Part shown: positions 26,782-36,784 of the stretch, in pieces
Layout: the number at the start of each line of letters is the position of its first letter
How positions within the stretch are numbered: position 1 is the first letter of the stretch
Source: Blattabacterium cuenoti
GTDB taxonomy: Bacteria > Bacteroidota > Bacteroidia > Flavobacteriales > Blattabacteriaceae
NCBI RefSeq assembly: GCF_014251235.1
Contig: NZ_CP059181.1
Coordinates: 186,001-250,000, forward strand
Direction of reading: 5' to 3'
Length of the DNA stretch: 64,000 nucleotides
The notes under the pieces: generated by a model
What the model saw: the letters and a program-made list of their open reading frames with translations, nothing else
Told to the model about the DNA's origin: nothing
Databases searched by the model: none
Made by a program: the position numbers and the translations under genes

Positions 26782-27875
26782 TCTACTCTAGAATATTTTC
26801 TAATTTTATCTATCAAATATTTATTTTCTTTATGAGTTCCTATTGTTATTCTTAAACATTCGTCACATAAAATTAATTTAGAACGATCTCTAACAACAAT
26901 ATTCTTATCTATTAAATATTGATAGAGATTTTTTGCATAAAAAGGAATCTTAACAAGTAAAAAATTAGAAGAACTTGGATAAACCTTCTTTATTATAGAA
27001 ATCTTCTTTAAAGACTCTTCCATATATTTTCTTTCTGAAAGGATACTTTTTAAATAATAAAAAAAAAGATCTTTGTTTTCAAGAGCTTTAATAGCTATTT
27101 TTTGTGAAACTTGATTAATATTATAAGGAGTTTTTACTTTATTCATCCATTGAATAATATTTTCAGAAGTAATGGCTATTCCTATTCTTAACCCAGCCAA
27201 ACCCCATGATTTAGATAAAGTTTGTAAAACAATTAAATTCGGATATTTTTCTATTTCTACTGAAAAAGATTTTTGATCTGAAAAATCTATATAAGCTTCA
27301 TCTAATACAACAATTCCCTTAAATTTTTCTATTATATTTTTAATATCTTCTCTTTTGATATTATTTCCTGTAGGATTATTAGGTGAACATATAAAAATAA
27401 TTTTGCTATATGGATTAATTACTTTTTCTATTTTATTCAAATTTAATTGATATTCATCTTCAATTAAAGTTATTTTCATAACATCAACACCATGAATTCT
27501 TCCACTTATTTCATACATACCATAAGTAGGAGGAAAAATAATAGAATGATCTATTTTAGGACGAGAAAAAATACGATATATTAAATCAATAATTTCATCA
27601 CTTCCATTTCCCAAAAAAATTTTTGAAAAAGGAATATTTTTTACTTCTGATATCTTTTTTTTTAACTCTATTTGTAACGGATCTGGATATCTATTATAAG
27701 AATTAGAAAAAGATAAAGGAGCTCCAAAAGAGTTTTCATTAGCATCTAAAAAAATTGAATTTTTATTATTACTTGTATATTCTTCTCTAGCAGATAGATA
27801 AGGAGATACATGAAGAATATTATCTCTTACTAAAGAATTTAAATCAAAATTAATAATTTTCTTTCTGTTATCCAT
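26778..27875 (-). CDS. hisC: Histidinol-phosphate aminotransferase
   Basis: Fold-type I PLP enzyme transferring an amino group from glutamate to imidazole-acetol phosphate. Key segments: ANENSFGAP, FLGNGSDEIIDLI, SPNNPTGN, VVLDEAYIDF, and PLP lysine K222 in LSKSWGLAGLRIG. About 365 residues from the Met at 27875; the first in-frame ATG (27896) would overlap hisD by 11 bases and adds MNLKKKD. Both starts are reasonable. Confidence 0.95.
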   Translation of the reverse strand: MDNRKKIINFDLNSLVRDNILHVSPYLSAREEYTSNNKNSIFLDANENSFGAPLSFSNSYNRYPDPLQIELKKKISEVKNIPFSKIFLGNGSDEIIDLIYRIFSRPKIDHSIIFPPTYGMYEISGRIHGVDVMKITLIEDEYQLNLNKIEKVINPYSKIIFICSPNNPTGNNIKREDIKNIIEKFKGIVVLDEAYIDFSDQKSFSVEIEKYPNLIVLQTLSKSWGLAGLRIGIAITSENIIQWMNKVKTPYNINQVSQKIAIKALENKDLFFYYLKSILSERKYMEESLKKISIIKKVYPSSSNFLLVKIPFYAKNLYQYLIDKNIVVRDRSKLILCDECLRITIGTHKENKYLIDKIRKYSRVE

Positions 27876-27885
27876 ATCTTTTTTT

Positions 27886-29184
27886 TTAAGATTCATTTTT
27901 TAATCTAATATTAATAGATCTCTTATGTTCTATTAATCCTTCTGTTGAAGATAAAACTTCTATACACTTTGATAAACTTCTTAATCCTTTTTTAGATAAT
28001 CTTTGAAATGTTATTTTTTTTATAAAACTGTCTACAGATACTCCACTATAAGATTTTGCATAACCATATGTAGGAAGAATATGATTGGTACCAGTAGCAT
28101 AATCACCTGCACTAACTGGAGAGTAATTACCCAAAAAAACAGATCCCGCATTTTTAATTTTATTACCCCAGTAGGAAGAATTATGACAATTAATAATTAA
28201 ATGTTCTGGAGCTACTTGGTTAATAAATTCAATGCTTCTTTCCAAAGTAGAAAAAAAAATAATTCTGCTTTTTTCTAATGATTTTTTAATGATAGAAAAT
28301 CTATTAGTAATATTTGTTAACTGTCTTTTCAATTCTTTTTTTACTTGATTTATAAAAGATTCATGAATGGATATTAAAAGTATATAACTTTCTGGATCGT
28401 GTTCTGATTGAGAAATTAAATCAGAAACCACATATTCTGGATTAGCAGTTTTATCTGCTAAGATAACAATTTCGGAAGGTCCAGCAGGGACATCTATAGA
28501 AACAATTCCTTTATTTGCTACAATTTGTTTAGCTAATGTAACGTAAGAATTTCCAGGACCAAATATTTTATAAACGGAAGGAATAGTTTCTGTTCCATAA
28601 GCCATAGCTGCTATAGCTTGTGATCCTCCTACTTTATAAATACGATGAATTCCTATATATTTATTTGCTATATATAAAATAGAAGGATGTATTTTTCCAC
28701 TTTTATTTGGAGGTGTACAAATAATAATATCTTTACATCCACTTAATTTACTTGGAACTCCTAACATTAAAACAGTAGATAATAAAGGAGCTGTCCCTCC
28801 AGGTATGTAAAAACCTACTTTTTCAATAGGAACAGTTTTTCTCCAACAAAAAATTCCTGATGAAATCTCTATTTTTGATTCTTTTTGTATTTGATTTTCA
28901 TGAAAATATTTTATATTATTATATGCTAAATGAATCCCCTCTTTTAATGTATCTGAAATTTGTTGATTGGATTGGGTTATTTCTTCTTCCGTTATTTTAA
29001 TTTCTTTTAAATTGACATAGTCATACTTTCGTGTATAAGTTTTTAAGGCTAGATCTCCATATTTTTTAACATGATCTATTATAGGAAGAACTATATTAGT
29101 TAATTTTGAAATATTTTTTACTTTTCTTTTTATAAAAAATTCCCATATTTTTAATGGTGGATTAAAGTATGTTTTAATATCCAT
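27886..29184 (-). CDS. hisD: Histidinol dehydrogenase
   Basis: Zinc-dependent two-step NAD oxidation of histidinol to histidine, the last step of the pathway. Segments: GFYIPGGTAPLLSTVLMLGVP, KVGGSQAIAAMAYGTE, KIFGPGNSYVTLAKQ, DVPAGPSEIVILAD, SQSEHDPESY, NQVAPEHL, and GDYATGTNHILPTYGYA. About 432 residues from 29184 (MDIKTYFNPP). The longer in-frame opening upstream overlaps hisG and is not family-like. 17 bases after hisG. Confidence 0.96.
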   Translation of the reverse strand: MDIKTYFNPPLKIWEFFIKRKVKNISKLTNIVLPIIDHVKKYGDLALKTYTRKYDYVNLKEIKITEEEITQSNQQISDTLKEGIHLAYNNIKYFHENQIQKESKIEISSGIFCWRKTVPIEKVGFYIPGGTAPLLSTVLMLGVPSKLSGCKDIIICTPPNKSGKIHPSILYIANKYIGIHRIYKVGGSQAIAAMAYGTETIPSVYKIFGPGNSYVTLAKQIVANKGIVSIDVPAGPSEIVILADKTANPEYVVSDLISQSEHDPESYILLISIHESFINQVKKELKRQLTNITNRFSIIKKSLEKSRIIFFSTLERSIEFINQVAPEHLIINCHNSSYWGNKIKNAGSVFLGNYSPVSAGDYATGTNHILPTYGYAKSYSGVSVDSFIKKITFQRLSKKGLRSLSKCIEVLSSTEGLIEHKRSINIRLKNES

Positions 29185-29201
29185 AATTAAATAAAATCTA
29201 T

Positions 29202-30062
29202 TTATAGTATAATTTTTTCTATAGGAAGAACCAATATATCTTGAGCTCCAAGCTCTTTTAAATTCTCTATAATACGCCAAAAGTCATTTTCATTTACTAC
29301 AGAATGAACAGAACTACATTCTGAATTAGCCAAAGGAAGAATCGCTGGACTTTTAATTCCAGGAAGATAAGAAATTATCATATCTAATCTTTCATTAGGT
29401 ACATTTAGAAGAATGTATTTATTGTTTTTTGCTTTTTTTACTGCTCTAATTCTAAAAAGAAATTTGTCCAAAATCATTTTTTGCAAAGATCCTAAGTACA
29501 TATGAGAAGCTAATACGGCTTCAGATCGAAGAATAGTTTCTACTTCTTTTAAACCATTCATGAAAAGAGTAGATCCACTGCTAACCAAATCACAAATACA
29601 ATCGGCTAAACCTATTCCAGGCGCAATTTCTACTGCACCAGATATTTCATGTATATCTGCTTTTATATTTTTTTTTCCAAAAAACTCTTTTACCAAAAAA
29701 GGATAACTAGTTGCAATACGTTTTCCATTTAAAAATTTTATATTATTGTATTTAAAAGACTTAGGTACAGCTATAGAAAGACGACATTTTCCAAAACCAA
29801 GAGTTTCTTTGATTTGCACTTTTTTTCTTTTTTCTAGAAGAATATTTTTTCCTACGATTCCTATATCTGCTACTCCATCTTCTAAATATTGAGGAATATC
29901 GTCATCTCTTAAAAAGAGTATTTCTAATGGAAAATTAAGAGCTGTTGTTTTCAATTTATCTATTCCAATATTAATTTCAATACTGCAATCTTTAAGCAAT
30001 TTAATAGAATCCTCGTAAAGACGACCTGATTTTTGAATGGCTATTTTTAATTTATTATCCAT
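29202..30062 (-). CDS. hisG: ATP phosphoribosyltransferase, long form
   Basis: First and committed step of histidine synthesis, condensing ATP with PRPP. Catalytic domain: KIAIQKSGRLYEDSIKLLKDC, VADIGIVGKN, CRLSIAVP, and the PRPP-loop-like segment GAVEIAPGIGLADCICDLVSSG. A C-terminal regulatory domain (about 210-286) is retained, with LPGIKSPAILPLANSE and LGAQDILVLPIEKI, so the histidine-inhibited long form is present rather than the short HisZ-dependent form. 286 residues. First gene of the operon; an intrinsic-terminator-like hairpin lies 22-46 bases before the ATG. Confidence 0.96.
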   Translation of the reverse strand: MDNKLKIAIQKSGRLYEDSIKLLKDCSIEINIGIDKLKTTALNFPLEILFLRDDDIPQYLEDGVADIGIVGKNILLEKRKKVQIKETLGFGKCRLSIAVPKSFKYNNIKFLNGKRIATSYPFLVKEFFGKKNIKADIHEISGAVEIAPGIGLADCICDLVSSGSTLFMNGLKEVETILRSEAVLASHMYLGSLQKMILDKFLFRIRAVKKAKNNKYILLNVPNERLDMIISYLPGIKSPAILPLANSECSSVHSVVNENDFWRIIENLKELGAQDILVLPIEKIIL

Positions 30063-30083
30063 ATTTTTAGGAAAAAAAGAAGA

Positions 30084-30108
30084 AAAGCTTACAAAAAAAG
30101 TAAGCTTT
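30084..30108 (-). terminator. Terminator-like hairpin in the his operon leader
   Basis: Arms AAAGCTTAC (30084-30092) and GTAAGCTTT (30100-30108) with a 7-base loop. On the minus strand the stem is followed by TCTTCTTTTTTTCC just before the hisG ATG at 30062. No run of His codons or obvious leader peptide lies upstream, so a classical his attenuator is not supported. It could be a leader RNA structure or a transcriptional barrier. Confidence 0.45.
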
Positions 30109-30247
30109 ATAATAAAAAACTCTCAGAATTAATAATGCGTTACAGCAAATATAAAAAACTATTTCGAATATTATTGAACCTTTTTTAATCTCTATTTTTT
30201 TTCAATTCTTCGATAATATATTTATTATGTAATAAAAATTTTTCTAT

Positions 30248-31015
30248 ATGAAAATTATTAGTTACAATATAAATGGAATTAGATCTGGAATAAAGAAAGG
30301 TTTACTAAATTGGATAAAAATTTGTAATCCTGATATTTTATGCTTTCAAGAAATAAAAGCTAATCCAGAACAAATTAAAACAAGTTTATTTAATGATCTA
30401 GGATATCACCATTTTTGGTTTTCCTCTAAAAAAAAGAAAGGTTACAGTGGAGTTGCTATTCTAAGTAAAGAAAAACCTACTCATATAGAATATGGAATAG
30501 GAATAGATTCTATTGATTTAGAAGGTAGAGTTTTACGTATTGATTTAGAAAAAAAATCAGTGATCAGTCTTTATATTCCTTCGGGAAAAATGAGAAAAAA
30601 TAGATTAGATTTTAAATTTTACTTTATGAACAATTTTCTTTCTTATATCAAAAAAATAAAAAAAGAAAAAGATAAACTTATTATCTGTGGAGATTATAAT
30701 ATTTGTCATAAAAAAATAGATATTCATGATCCTTTAAGAAATAAAGAAATATCCGGTTTTTTACCAGAAGAAAGAATGTGGATGGATCAATTTATAAATT
30801 TGGGATTTATAGATAGTTTTAGGAACTACGTAAAGGAATCTAACCATTACAGTTGGTGGAGTTATCGTTTTCATTCTAGAAAAAAAAATAAAGGTTGGAG
30901 AATTGATTATGCTATGGTTAGTAAATCCTTAGAAGAAAAGATGAATAATGCTTATTTATTACCTGAAATAAAATATTCTGATCATTGTCCAACTGTTTTA
31001 GAAATAAACAATTAA
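30248..31015 (+). CDS. xth: Exodeoxyribonuclease III / AP endonuclease
   Basis: Metal-dependent EEP-fold nuclease of base-excision repair. Motifs in order: SYNINGIRSG, DILCFQEIKA (catalytic Glu), GYSGVAILSK, IICGDYNICHKKIDIHDP (Asp/Asn pair), YSWWSYR, GWRIDYAMVS, and the terminal SDHCPTV His. 255 residues, full length. Divergent from hisG by 185 bases. A tRNA-Lys lies downstream on the opposite strand. Confidence 0.95.
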   Translation: MKIISYNINGIRSGIKKGLLNWIKICNPDILCFQEIKANPEQIKTSLFNDLGYHHFWFSSKKKKGYSGVAILSKEKPTHIEYGIGIDSIDLEGRVLRIDLEKKSVISLYIPSGKMRKNRLDFKFYFMNNFLSYIKKIKKEKDKLIICGDYNICHKKIDIHDPLRNKEISGFLPEERMWMDQFINLGFIDSFRNYVKESNHYSWWSYRFHSRKKNKGWRIDYAMVSKSLEEKMNNAYLLPEIKYSDHCPTVLEINN

Positions 31016-31034
31016 TAAAATATATAAGAGAAAA

Positions 31035-31107
31035 TGACCTGACTGGGATTCGAACCCAGGGCCCTTACATTAAAAGTGTAATGCTCTACCAGCTGAGCTA
31101 TCAGGTC
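31035..31107 (-). tRNA. tRNA-Lys (anticodon TTT)
   Basis: The minus strand folds as a complete cloverleaf: acceptor GACCTGA/TCAGGTC, D arm TAGCTCAGCTGGTAGAGC, anticodon stem TTACA/TGTAA with loop CTTTTAA, and T arm CTGGGTTCGAATCCCAG. The anticodon TTT reads Lys codons. Discriminator A; CCA is not encoded. 73 bases. Lys-TTT is the tRNA most loaded by the poly-A-rich coding style seen in this window. Confidence 0.95.
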
Positions 31108-31170
31108 TTTATATAATGATATGCTTAAATATAAGCAAAACAAATATACTATTATAAATTTTATCTTTTT

Positions 31171-31680
31171 GTGAAAATTACGTTAATTGGATATATGGGA
31201 AGTGGAAAAACATCTATTGGTAAAATTTTATCTAAAAAATCAAAATTAAAATTTTATGATTTAGATGAACTTCTTATGCGTGATCAGAAAAAATCTATTT
31301 CTAATATTTTTAAAGATAAGGGAGAAAAAGTTTTTAGAAAAATAGAGCATACAATGGTTAAAAATTTTTTAAAAAAACATCATAAATATATTTTTTCTGT
31401 CGGAGGAGGAACTCCTTGTTATTACGATAATATGAATCTTCTGAATCTTTTATCAAAAACATTTTATCTAAAAGGGGACGCTGAAACTCTATTTAAAAGA
31501 TTATATAAAGAGAAAAAAAAGAGGCCTTTGATCTCTCATTTATCTAAAAATGAACTATTTTTGTTTATTAAAAAACATTTATCAGAAAGAGTCTTTTTTT
31601 ACGAAAAATCTTATAAAGAAATAGAAATTAAAGAAAAATCTAAATATGAAATAGCTCAACAAATTTTTGATTCTTTATAA
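31171..31680 (+). CDS. aroK: Shikimate kinase
   Basis: Phosphorylates shikimate to shikimate-3-phosphate in the chorismate pathway. Walker A GYMGSGKTSIGK begins at residue 7; DLDELL binds substrate/metal, RKIEH and SVGGGTPCY are the shikimate-contact segments, and KKRPLIS lies in the lid region. 169 residues, normal. The start is GTG at 31171; no ATG lies before the P-loop. aroA for the next-but-one role in the pathway is at 53-54.2 kb, and the trp operon that uses chorismate is nearby. Confidence 0.94.
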   Translation: MKITLIGYMGSGKTSIGKILSKKSKLKFYDLDELLMRDQKKSISNIFKDKGEKVFRKIEHTMVKNFLKKHHKYIFSVGGGTPCYYDNMNLLNLLSKTFYLKGDAETLFKRLYKEKKKRPLISHLSKNELFLFIKKHLSERVFFYEKSYKEIEIKEKSKYEIAQQIFDSL

Positions 31681-31696
31681 AAAAAGATATTTTATT

Positions 31697-33034
31697 ATGG
31701 AGAAAATAGGAAAAAATGATCTGTTTTTTTTAGAAAAAATTCAAAAAAATTTTTCATTTGAAAAAAAAAAAATTTGTGTTTCTGTAAGTGGAGGAATAGA
31801 TAGTATGGTTCTTCTTCATTTGCTACTTTTAATTCCTAATACTCTGTTAGAAGTAGCACATTGTAATTTTTCTCTTAGAAATAAAGAATCGGATGAAGAT
31901 GAAATTTTTGTTCAAAAATTTTGTATGAAAAAAAAAATACTATGTCATATAAAAAAATTTGATACTTTAAAATTTTCTATTAAACATAAATTATCTGTGC
32001 AGATGTCTGCTAGAGAACTTAGATATAAATGGTTTGATGAATTATTGAAAAATAATTTATATGATTATTTAGTTTTAGGACATCATTTAAATGATTCTAT
32101 AGAAACATTTATAATGAATATAATAAGAGGAACAGGAATAAAAGGGTTGTTAGGTATTCCTTTTATAAGGAATAATAAAATTATTCGTCCTCTTTTTAAT
32201 TTTACTAAAAAAGAGATTATTCATTATGCAAAAATTAAGAAAATAGATTACAGATTAGATAGTAGTAATCTAAAAAATTGTTATTTAAGAAATCAAATTC
32301 GAAATTCGACCTCTTATTTTCCAAATTCTTTTTATAAAGGATTTAAAAAAAGTATAAAATTTCTTTATAGAGAAAATTTGTTCATAGAAAAACAAATTTT
32401 AAAAATACAAGAATCTATTACAGTAGAAAAGAAAAATAAACCATTTTTCTATTGGAAAATATCTTGTGAAAAGATAAAAAAATTACAACAAAGATCTTTT
32501 TTTTTATATAAAATATTTTTTTCCTATGGATTTTTTCATGTAAAAAACCTAATAAATTTTCTTGATTCACAATCTGGAAAAAAACTTCAATCAAAAAAGT
32601 ATAGTCTGATTAAAAATAGGAATCATTGGCTTTTAGTAAGTAATCTTTTTTTTGAAAAAAAAAATAAAATATATATTATTTCAAACTTAAAATATATAAG
32701 TACATTGCCTTTTAAAATAGAATTTTTTTTACTTCCAAAAGAAGAAAAAATAAAAAAAGATATAAAAACATCATTTATTGATTTTGACAAAATTCAATTT
32801 CCTTTATTGTTAAGAACATGGAAAAAAGGAGATTTTTTTTTCCCTTTAAATATGAAAGGGAAAAAAAAAATAAGTAAATATTATAAGGATAAAAAAATTT
32901 CCATTCTAGAAAAGGAACTAACATGGTTATTAGTAAATGGTAATGGAAATATTATTTTAATATTTGGTCAACGTTTAGATGATAGATATAAGATAACGGA
33001 TAAAACAAAAAATATTTTAAAAATAAAAATATAA
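31697..33034 (+). CDS. tilS: tRNA(Ile)-lysidine synthetase
   Basis: Modifies C34 of tRNA-Ile(CAU) to lysidine, allowing ATA decoding; essential in an AT-rich genome. PP-loop SVSGGIDSMVLL with SGGIDS at 31-36, then AHCNFSLRNKESDED, LGHHLNDSIETFIMNIIRGTG, and DSSNLKNCYLRNQIR. C-terminal TilS substrate-binding region is Lys-rich. About 445 residues from ATG 31697. An uninterrupted A12 (31761-31772) lies just before the PP-loop and an A10 at 32655-32664; the frame is intact. Confidence 0.95.
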   Translation: MEKIGKNDLFFLEKIQKNFSFEKKKICVSVSGGIDSMVLLHLLLLIPNTLLEVAHCNFSLRNKESDEDEIFVQKFCMKKKILCHIKKFDTLKFSIKHKLSVQMSARELRYKWFDELLKNNLYDYLVLGHHLNDSIETFIMNIIRGTGIKGLLGIPFIRNNKIIRPLFNFTKKEIIHYAKIKKIDYRLDSSNLKNCYLRNQIRNSTSYFPNSFYKGFKKSIKFLYRENLFIEKQILKIQESITVEKKNKPFFYWKISCEKIKKLQQRSFFLYKIFFSYGFFHVKNLINFLDSQSGKKLQSKKYSLIKNRNHWLLVSNLFFEKKNKIYIISNLKYISTLPFKIEFFLLPKEEKIKKDIKTSFIDFDKIQFPLLLRTWKKGDFFFPLNMKGKKKISKYYKDKKISILEKELTWLLVNGNGNIILIFGQRLDDRYKITDKTKNILKIKI

Positions 33035-33099
33035 TTTTTCTATCCATTTGAATTGGTTTTTTTTTTAATTTTTTACAGAAATAGTTAGTTATTCTATTT

Positions 33100-34161
33100 A
33101 TGAAAATATATAATTTCAATGCAGGGCCCTCTATTTTACCAAAAAAAGTAATTAAAAAATCTGCTCAATCCGTGATTAATTATAATCAAACAGGTCTTTC
33201 TCTACTTGAAATATCTCATAGAAGCGATGATTTTTTAAATATTTTGGATAAAACAACTGATTTAGTAAAACGTATAATGAATTTAAGTGATGATTATATT
33301 ATTTTATTTCTTCAAGGAGGTGCTACCTTGCAATTTAGTATGATTCCATATAATTTAATGAAAAAAAGGGCAGCATACTTGGATACAGGAATATGGGCAT
33401 TTAATGCAATTAAAGAAGCAGAAAATTTTGGAGAAGTAAAAGTTCTTTTTTCTTCAAAAAAAGAAAAATATACGTACATATCTAAAAATTATAAAATACC
33501 AAATGAAGCAGACTATTTTCATTGTACATCCAATAATACGATTATAGGAACACAAATGAAAACCTTTCCAAAAACTACTATTCCAATAGTTTGCGATATG
33601 TCTTCTGATATTTTTAGTAGAGAATTGAATTTTCGTGAATTTGATTTAATCTATGCTTCAGCTCAAAAAAATATAAGTTCTTCAGGTATGACTATTGTTA
33701 TAATAAACAAAAAAATTATAGGAAAGATTAAAAGAAGTATACCTTCTTATCTTGATTATAGGATTCACATGAAAAATAATAGAATTTTCAATACTCCAAA
33801 TGTATTTTCTATTTATACTTCTATGTTGACTTTAGAATGGATAGAAAGTAAGGGCGGTCTTTCATATTTAGAACAAGAGAACGAAAAAAAAGCTAAAATG
33901 TTGTATGAAGAAATAGATAGAAATCATTTATTTGAAAATAAAATTGATAAAGAAGATCGTTCTAACATGAACGTTACCTTTTTTTTAAAGAAAAAAGAAT
34001 TAGAAAAAAAATTTAATAGAATATGGAAAAAAGAAAATATTATAGGTTTGGAAGGACACCGATCTATAGGAGGATATAGAGCTAGTATTTATAATGCTCT
34101 TCCATTGAAAAGTGTTCAATTTTTAATTGAAATAATGAGAGAATTTGAAAGAAAAATTTGA
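33100..34161 (+). CDS. serC: Phosphoserine aminotransferase
   Basis: PLP enzyme converting 3-phosphohydroxypyruvate to phosphoserine (and its counterpart in pyridoxal phosphate synthesis). Starts KIYNFNAGPSILPK, the canonical opening; LQGGATLQFSMIPYNL, CDMSSDI, and the PLP lysine K190 in ASAQKNISSSGMTIV. 353 residues, normal. Its TGA overlaps the TTG start of the next gene, suggesting translational coupling. Confidence 0.95.
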   Translation: MKIYNFNAGPSILPKKVIKKSAQSVINYNQTGLSLLEISHRSDDFLNILDKTTDLVKRIMNLSDDYIILFLQGGATLQFSMIPYNLMKKRAAYLDTGIWAFNAIKEAENFGEVKVLFSSKKEKYTYISKNYKIPNEADYFHCTSNNTIIGTQMKTFPKTTIPIVCDMSSDIFSRELNFREFDLIYASAQKNISSSGMTIVIINKKIIGKIKRSIPSYLDYRIHMKNNRIFNTPNVFSIYTSMLTLEWIESKGGLSYLEQENEKKAKMLYEEIDRNHLFENKIDKEDRSNMNVTFFLKKKELEKKFNRIWKKENIIGLEGHRSIGGYRASIYNALPLKSVQFLIEIMREFERKI

Positions 34162-34847
34162 CTAATAAAAATAAAAAACAAGTAAAAACTATTGAAAATA
34201 TATTTTTTTCTATAAAAAAATCACTACCAAAAAATATAAAAATTTTAGCTATATCTAAAAATCAGGATATTTCTTCTATAAAAAAACTTTATAAAATAGG
34301 ACAAAGAGATTTTGGAGAAAATTATATTCAAGAAATGATCCAAAAATATCAAAAATTACCAAAAGACATCCGTTGGCATATGACTGGAATCATTCAAAGT
34401 AACAAATTGAAATATATAATTCCTTTTATAAATCTCATTCATAGTGTTCAAAAAATGAAACATATTCAAATTATCAATAAAGAAGCTTCAAAATATAATC
34501 GTATAATAAAATGTTTATTGCAGATAAAAATTTGTAAGGATAAAAACAAAACAGGAATTACAAATCAAATAGCTAAAAAAATTTTAGAAGACGAAACTTA
34601 TAAAAATATGAAATATGTTAAAATTATTGGTTTAATGGGCATATCATCTTTTCAAACTACAGATGAAGAAATTGAAAAAGAGTTTTTTTCTTTGAACCAA
34701 TTGTATAAAAAATTTAAAAAAAAATATAAACATTATATTCTATCTATGGGAATGAGTAAAGATTATCCCATAGCTATAAAAAATGGATCTAATTGTATCA
34801 GATTAGGCGAAATTATTTTTGGTAAAAGAGAAAAAAGAACTACATAA
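34158..34847 (+). CDS. yggS: YggS family PLP homeostasis protein
   Basis: Pyridoxal-phosphate-binding protein with an alanine-racemase-like barrel, generally linked to PLP homeostasis rather than catalysis. K34 in ILAISKNQ is the expected PLP lysine; QRDFGENYIQEM, WHMTGIIQSNKLKYI, HSVQ, LMGISSF, LSMGMSKDYPIAI and RLGEIIFGKR are family segments. 229 residues from the TTG at 34158, overlapping serC's stop. Its end overlaps the convergent trpA by 8 bases. Coupling to serC is consistent with a PLP link. Confidence 0.92.
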   Translation: MTNKNKKQVKTIENIFFSIKKSLPKNIKILAISKNQDISSIKKLYKIGQRDFGENYIQEMIQKYQKLPKDIRWHMTGIIQSNKLKYIIPFINLIHSVQKMKHIQIINKEASKYNRIIKCLLQIKICKDKNKTGITNQIAKKILEDETYKNMKYVKIIGLMGISSFQTTDEEIEKEFFSLNQLYKKFKKKYKHYILSMGMSKDYPIAIKNGSNCIRLGEIIFGKREKRTT

Positions 34848-35607
34848 GAATGGTTTCTATATATTCTATAATACTAGATTTTAATCTATTTTTATTGATT
34901 GATTGAATGAAAGAACTACCTATTATTCCTCCATTTGCATATTTACAAGCGAAGTCAAAATCATTTTTATTTTGAATTCCGAATCCAATTAATTTAGGAA
35001 TATTAGATATTCTTTTTATTTTTGTAAAAAAAGTAAAATGCTCTTTTTTAAAAAGAGTATGTTTTCCAGTGATTGAATTAGAAGATACTACATATAAAAA
35101 ACCATCAGTTATTTTGCTCAAATAAATAATTCTTGACATATCTGTTTTTGGTGTAATTAAAAAAATCATGGATATGAAATATTTTTTGAACATTTTTTCA
35201 TATTTTTTTACATAAATATCAACAGATAAATCTGGAAAAATTAATCCAGAAACACCAGATTTTTGACTTTCCTTTAAAAATTTTTCTTCTCCAAATTTAT
35301 AAAATTGATTGTAATATCCCATAAGAATAATAGGAGTTCTTATTTTTTTCTTTATTTTTTCTATTATTGAGAATAAAAGAGAAATATTCATTCCATTTTT
35401 TAATGCTATTCTGCTGCTATTTTGAATAACAACTCCATCAGATAATGGATCTGAATAAGGAAGACCTATTTCAATTAAATCTACAGGAGTAGATTGTAAA
35501 ACGTGAAGTATTTCTTCCATACTATTAAGTGTAGGATAACCTGCAGTAAAATAAACACAGAATATTCTTCTTTTCTTTGATTGAAATAATTTATGTATTT
35601 GGTTCAT
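34840..35607 (-). CDS. trpA: Tryptophan synthase, alpha subunit
   Basis: Cleaves indole-3-glycerol phosphate to indole, which channels to TrpB. TIM barrel with catalytic E46 in [11 protein letters not shown] and D57 in [24 protein letters not shown] and GFGIQN are family segments. About 255 residues from the Met at 35607 ([16 protein letters not shown]), a position giving 17 bases of overlap with trpB. The longer in-frame opening upstream is inside trpB and not family-like. Last gene of the trp operon. Confidence 0.95.
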   Translation of the reverse strand: MNQIHKLFQSKKRRIFCVYFTAGYPTLNSMEEILHVLQSTPVDLIEIGLPYSDPLSDGVVIQNSSRIALKNGMNISLLFSIIEKIKKKIRTPIILMGYYNQFYKFGEEKFLKESQKSGVSGLIFPDLSVDIYVKKYEKMFKKYFISMIFLITPKTDMSRIIYLSKITDGFLYVVSSNSITGKHTLFKKEHFTFFTKIKRISNIPKLIGFGIQNKNDFDFACKYANGGIIGSSFIQSINKNRLKSSIIEYIETILM

Positions 35608-36784
35608 CTTTTTTGAAAAAATCATTATAAACTTTAATATCTTTGTCTCCCCTTCCAGATAAATTAACAATAACAATCTCATTAATTTTAAAATCTATCT
35701 TATTCAATACAGCTAATGCATGTGCACTTTCTAATGCAGGTAAAATTCCTTCTAATTGGATCAATTCATAACCGGCATTTAAAGCTTCTTCGTCTGTAGA
35801 GTGTAAAAATTTTACACGTTTCTGAAAAAATAGATTAGCATGCATAGGTCCTATTCCAGGATAATCCAAACCAGCAGATATAGAATGAGTAGGTAAAATT
35901 TGACCATATTCATCTTGTAAGAAGATAGTCATAGAACCATGTAATATTCCTTTAGATCCACAATGTATAGAAGCCGAGTTCTTTTTTGTATTAATTCCTA
36001 ATCCAGAAGCTTCTACAGCGATCAAATTAACTTTTTTTTGATCTAGAAAATGATAAAAAGAACCTGCAGCATTACTTCCACCTCCAATGCAAGCAATAAC
36101 ATAATCTGGATATAATCGACCTTCTTTCTCTTCTAATTGTGTTTTTATTTCTTTACTTATAATTGATTGAAAATCAGCAACCATTTGAGGATAAGGATGA
36201 GGACCTACAGTTGACCCCATTAAATAATAACTTTCCGAATGATTTATCCAAAAACGAATAGCTTCATTGATTGCATCTTTTAATGTCATTTCTCCGCTAG
36301 AAACAGGTTTAATCCTAGCTCCAAGAGATTTCATTCTAAGAACATTAGAATATTGACGATTCATATCTTTTTTACCCATAAATATGAAACATTCTAAATT
36401 CATCAAAGCACAAACAGTTGCCGTAGCAACTCCATGTTGTCCTGCTCCAGTTTCAGCTATAATCTTTTTCTTTCCAAGTTTTTTAGCTAACAAGGCTTGT
36501 CCTATTGTATTATTTATTTTATGTGATCCAGTATGATTTAAATCTTCTCTTTTCAGATAAATTTTTGCATGATATTTGTCTGAATATTTTTTACAAAAAA
36601 ATAAAGGAGTAGGTCTTCCTACATAATTTTTCATTAAATTATCATACAATTTTTTAAATTGTACACTTTCTATTATCTCTTTATAATTATCTTGCAATTC
36701 CTTAAGGTTGTTATATAGCATTTCAGGAATAAAAGAGCCTCCAAACATTCCATAGTATCCATTTTTATCCACGAAGTATTTCAT
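35591..36784 (-). CDS. trpB: Tryptophan synthase, beta subunit
   Basis: PLP enzyme condensing indole with serine. PLP lysine K89 in [31 protein letters not shown]-like [35 protein letters not shown], and [11 protein letters not shown] are all present. 397 residues, normal. Its start overlaps trpF by 4 bases and its end overlaps trpA. Confidence 0.97.
   Translation of the reverse strand: MKYFVDKNGYYGMFGGSFIPEMLYNNLKELQDNYKEIIESVQFKKLYDNLMKNYVGRPTPLFFCKKYSDKYHAKIYLKREDLNHTGSHKINNTIGQALLAKKLGKKKIIAETGAGQHGVATATVCALMNLECFIFMGKKDMNRQYSNVLRMKSLGARIKPVSSGEMTLKDAINEAIRFWINHSESYYLMGSTVGPHPYPQMVADFQSIISKEIKTQLEEKEGRLYPDYVIACIGGGSNAAGSFYHFLDQKKVNLIAVEASGLGINTKKNSASIHCGSKGILHGSMTIFLQDEYGQILPTHSISAGLDYPGIGPMHANLFFQKRVKFLHSTDEEALNAGYELIQLEGILPALESAHALAVLNKIDFKINEIVIVNLSGRGDKDIKVYNDFFKKDEPNT

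Noticed and set aside
30109-30247. Classical histidine attenuator leader peptide upstream of hisG
   Set aside because: No start codon followed by a run of CAT/CAC codons is present on the minus strand; only isolated CAT triplets occur.
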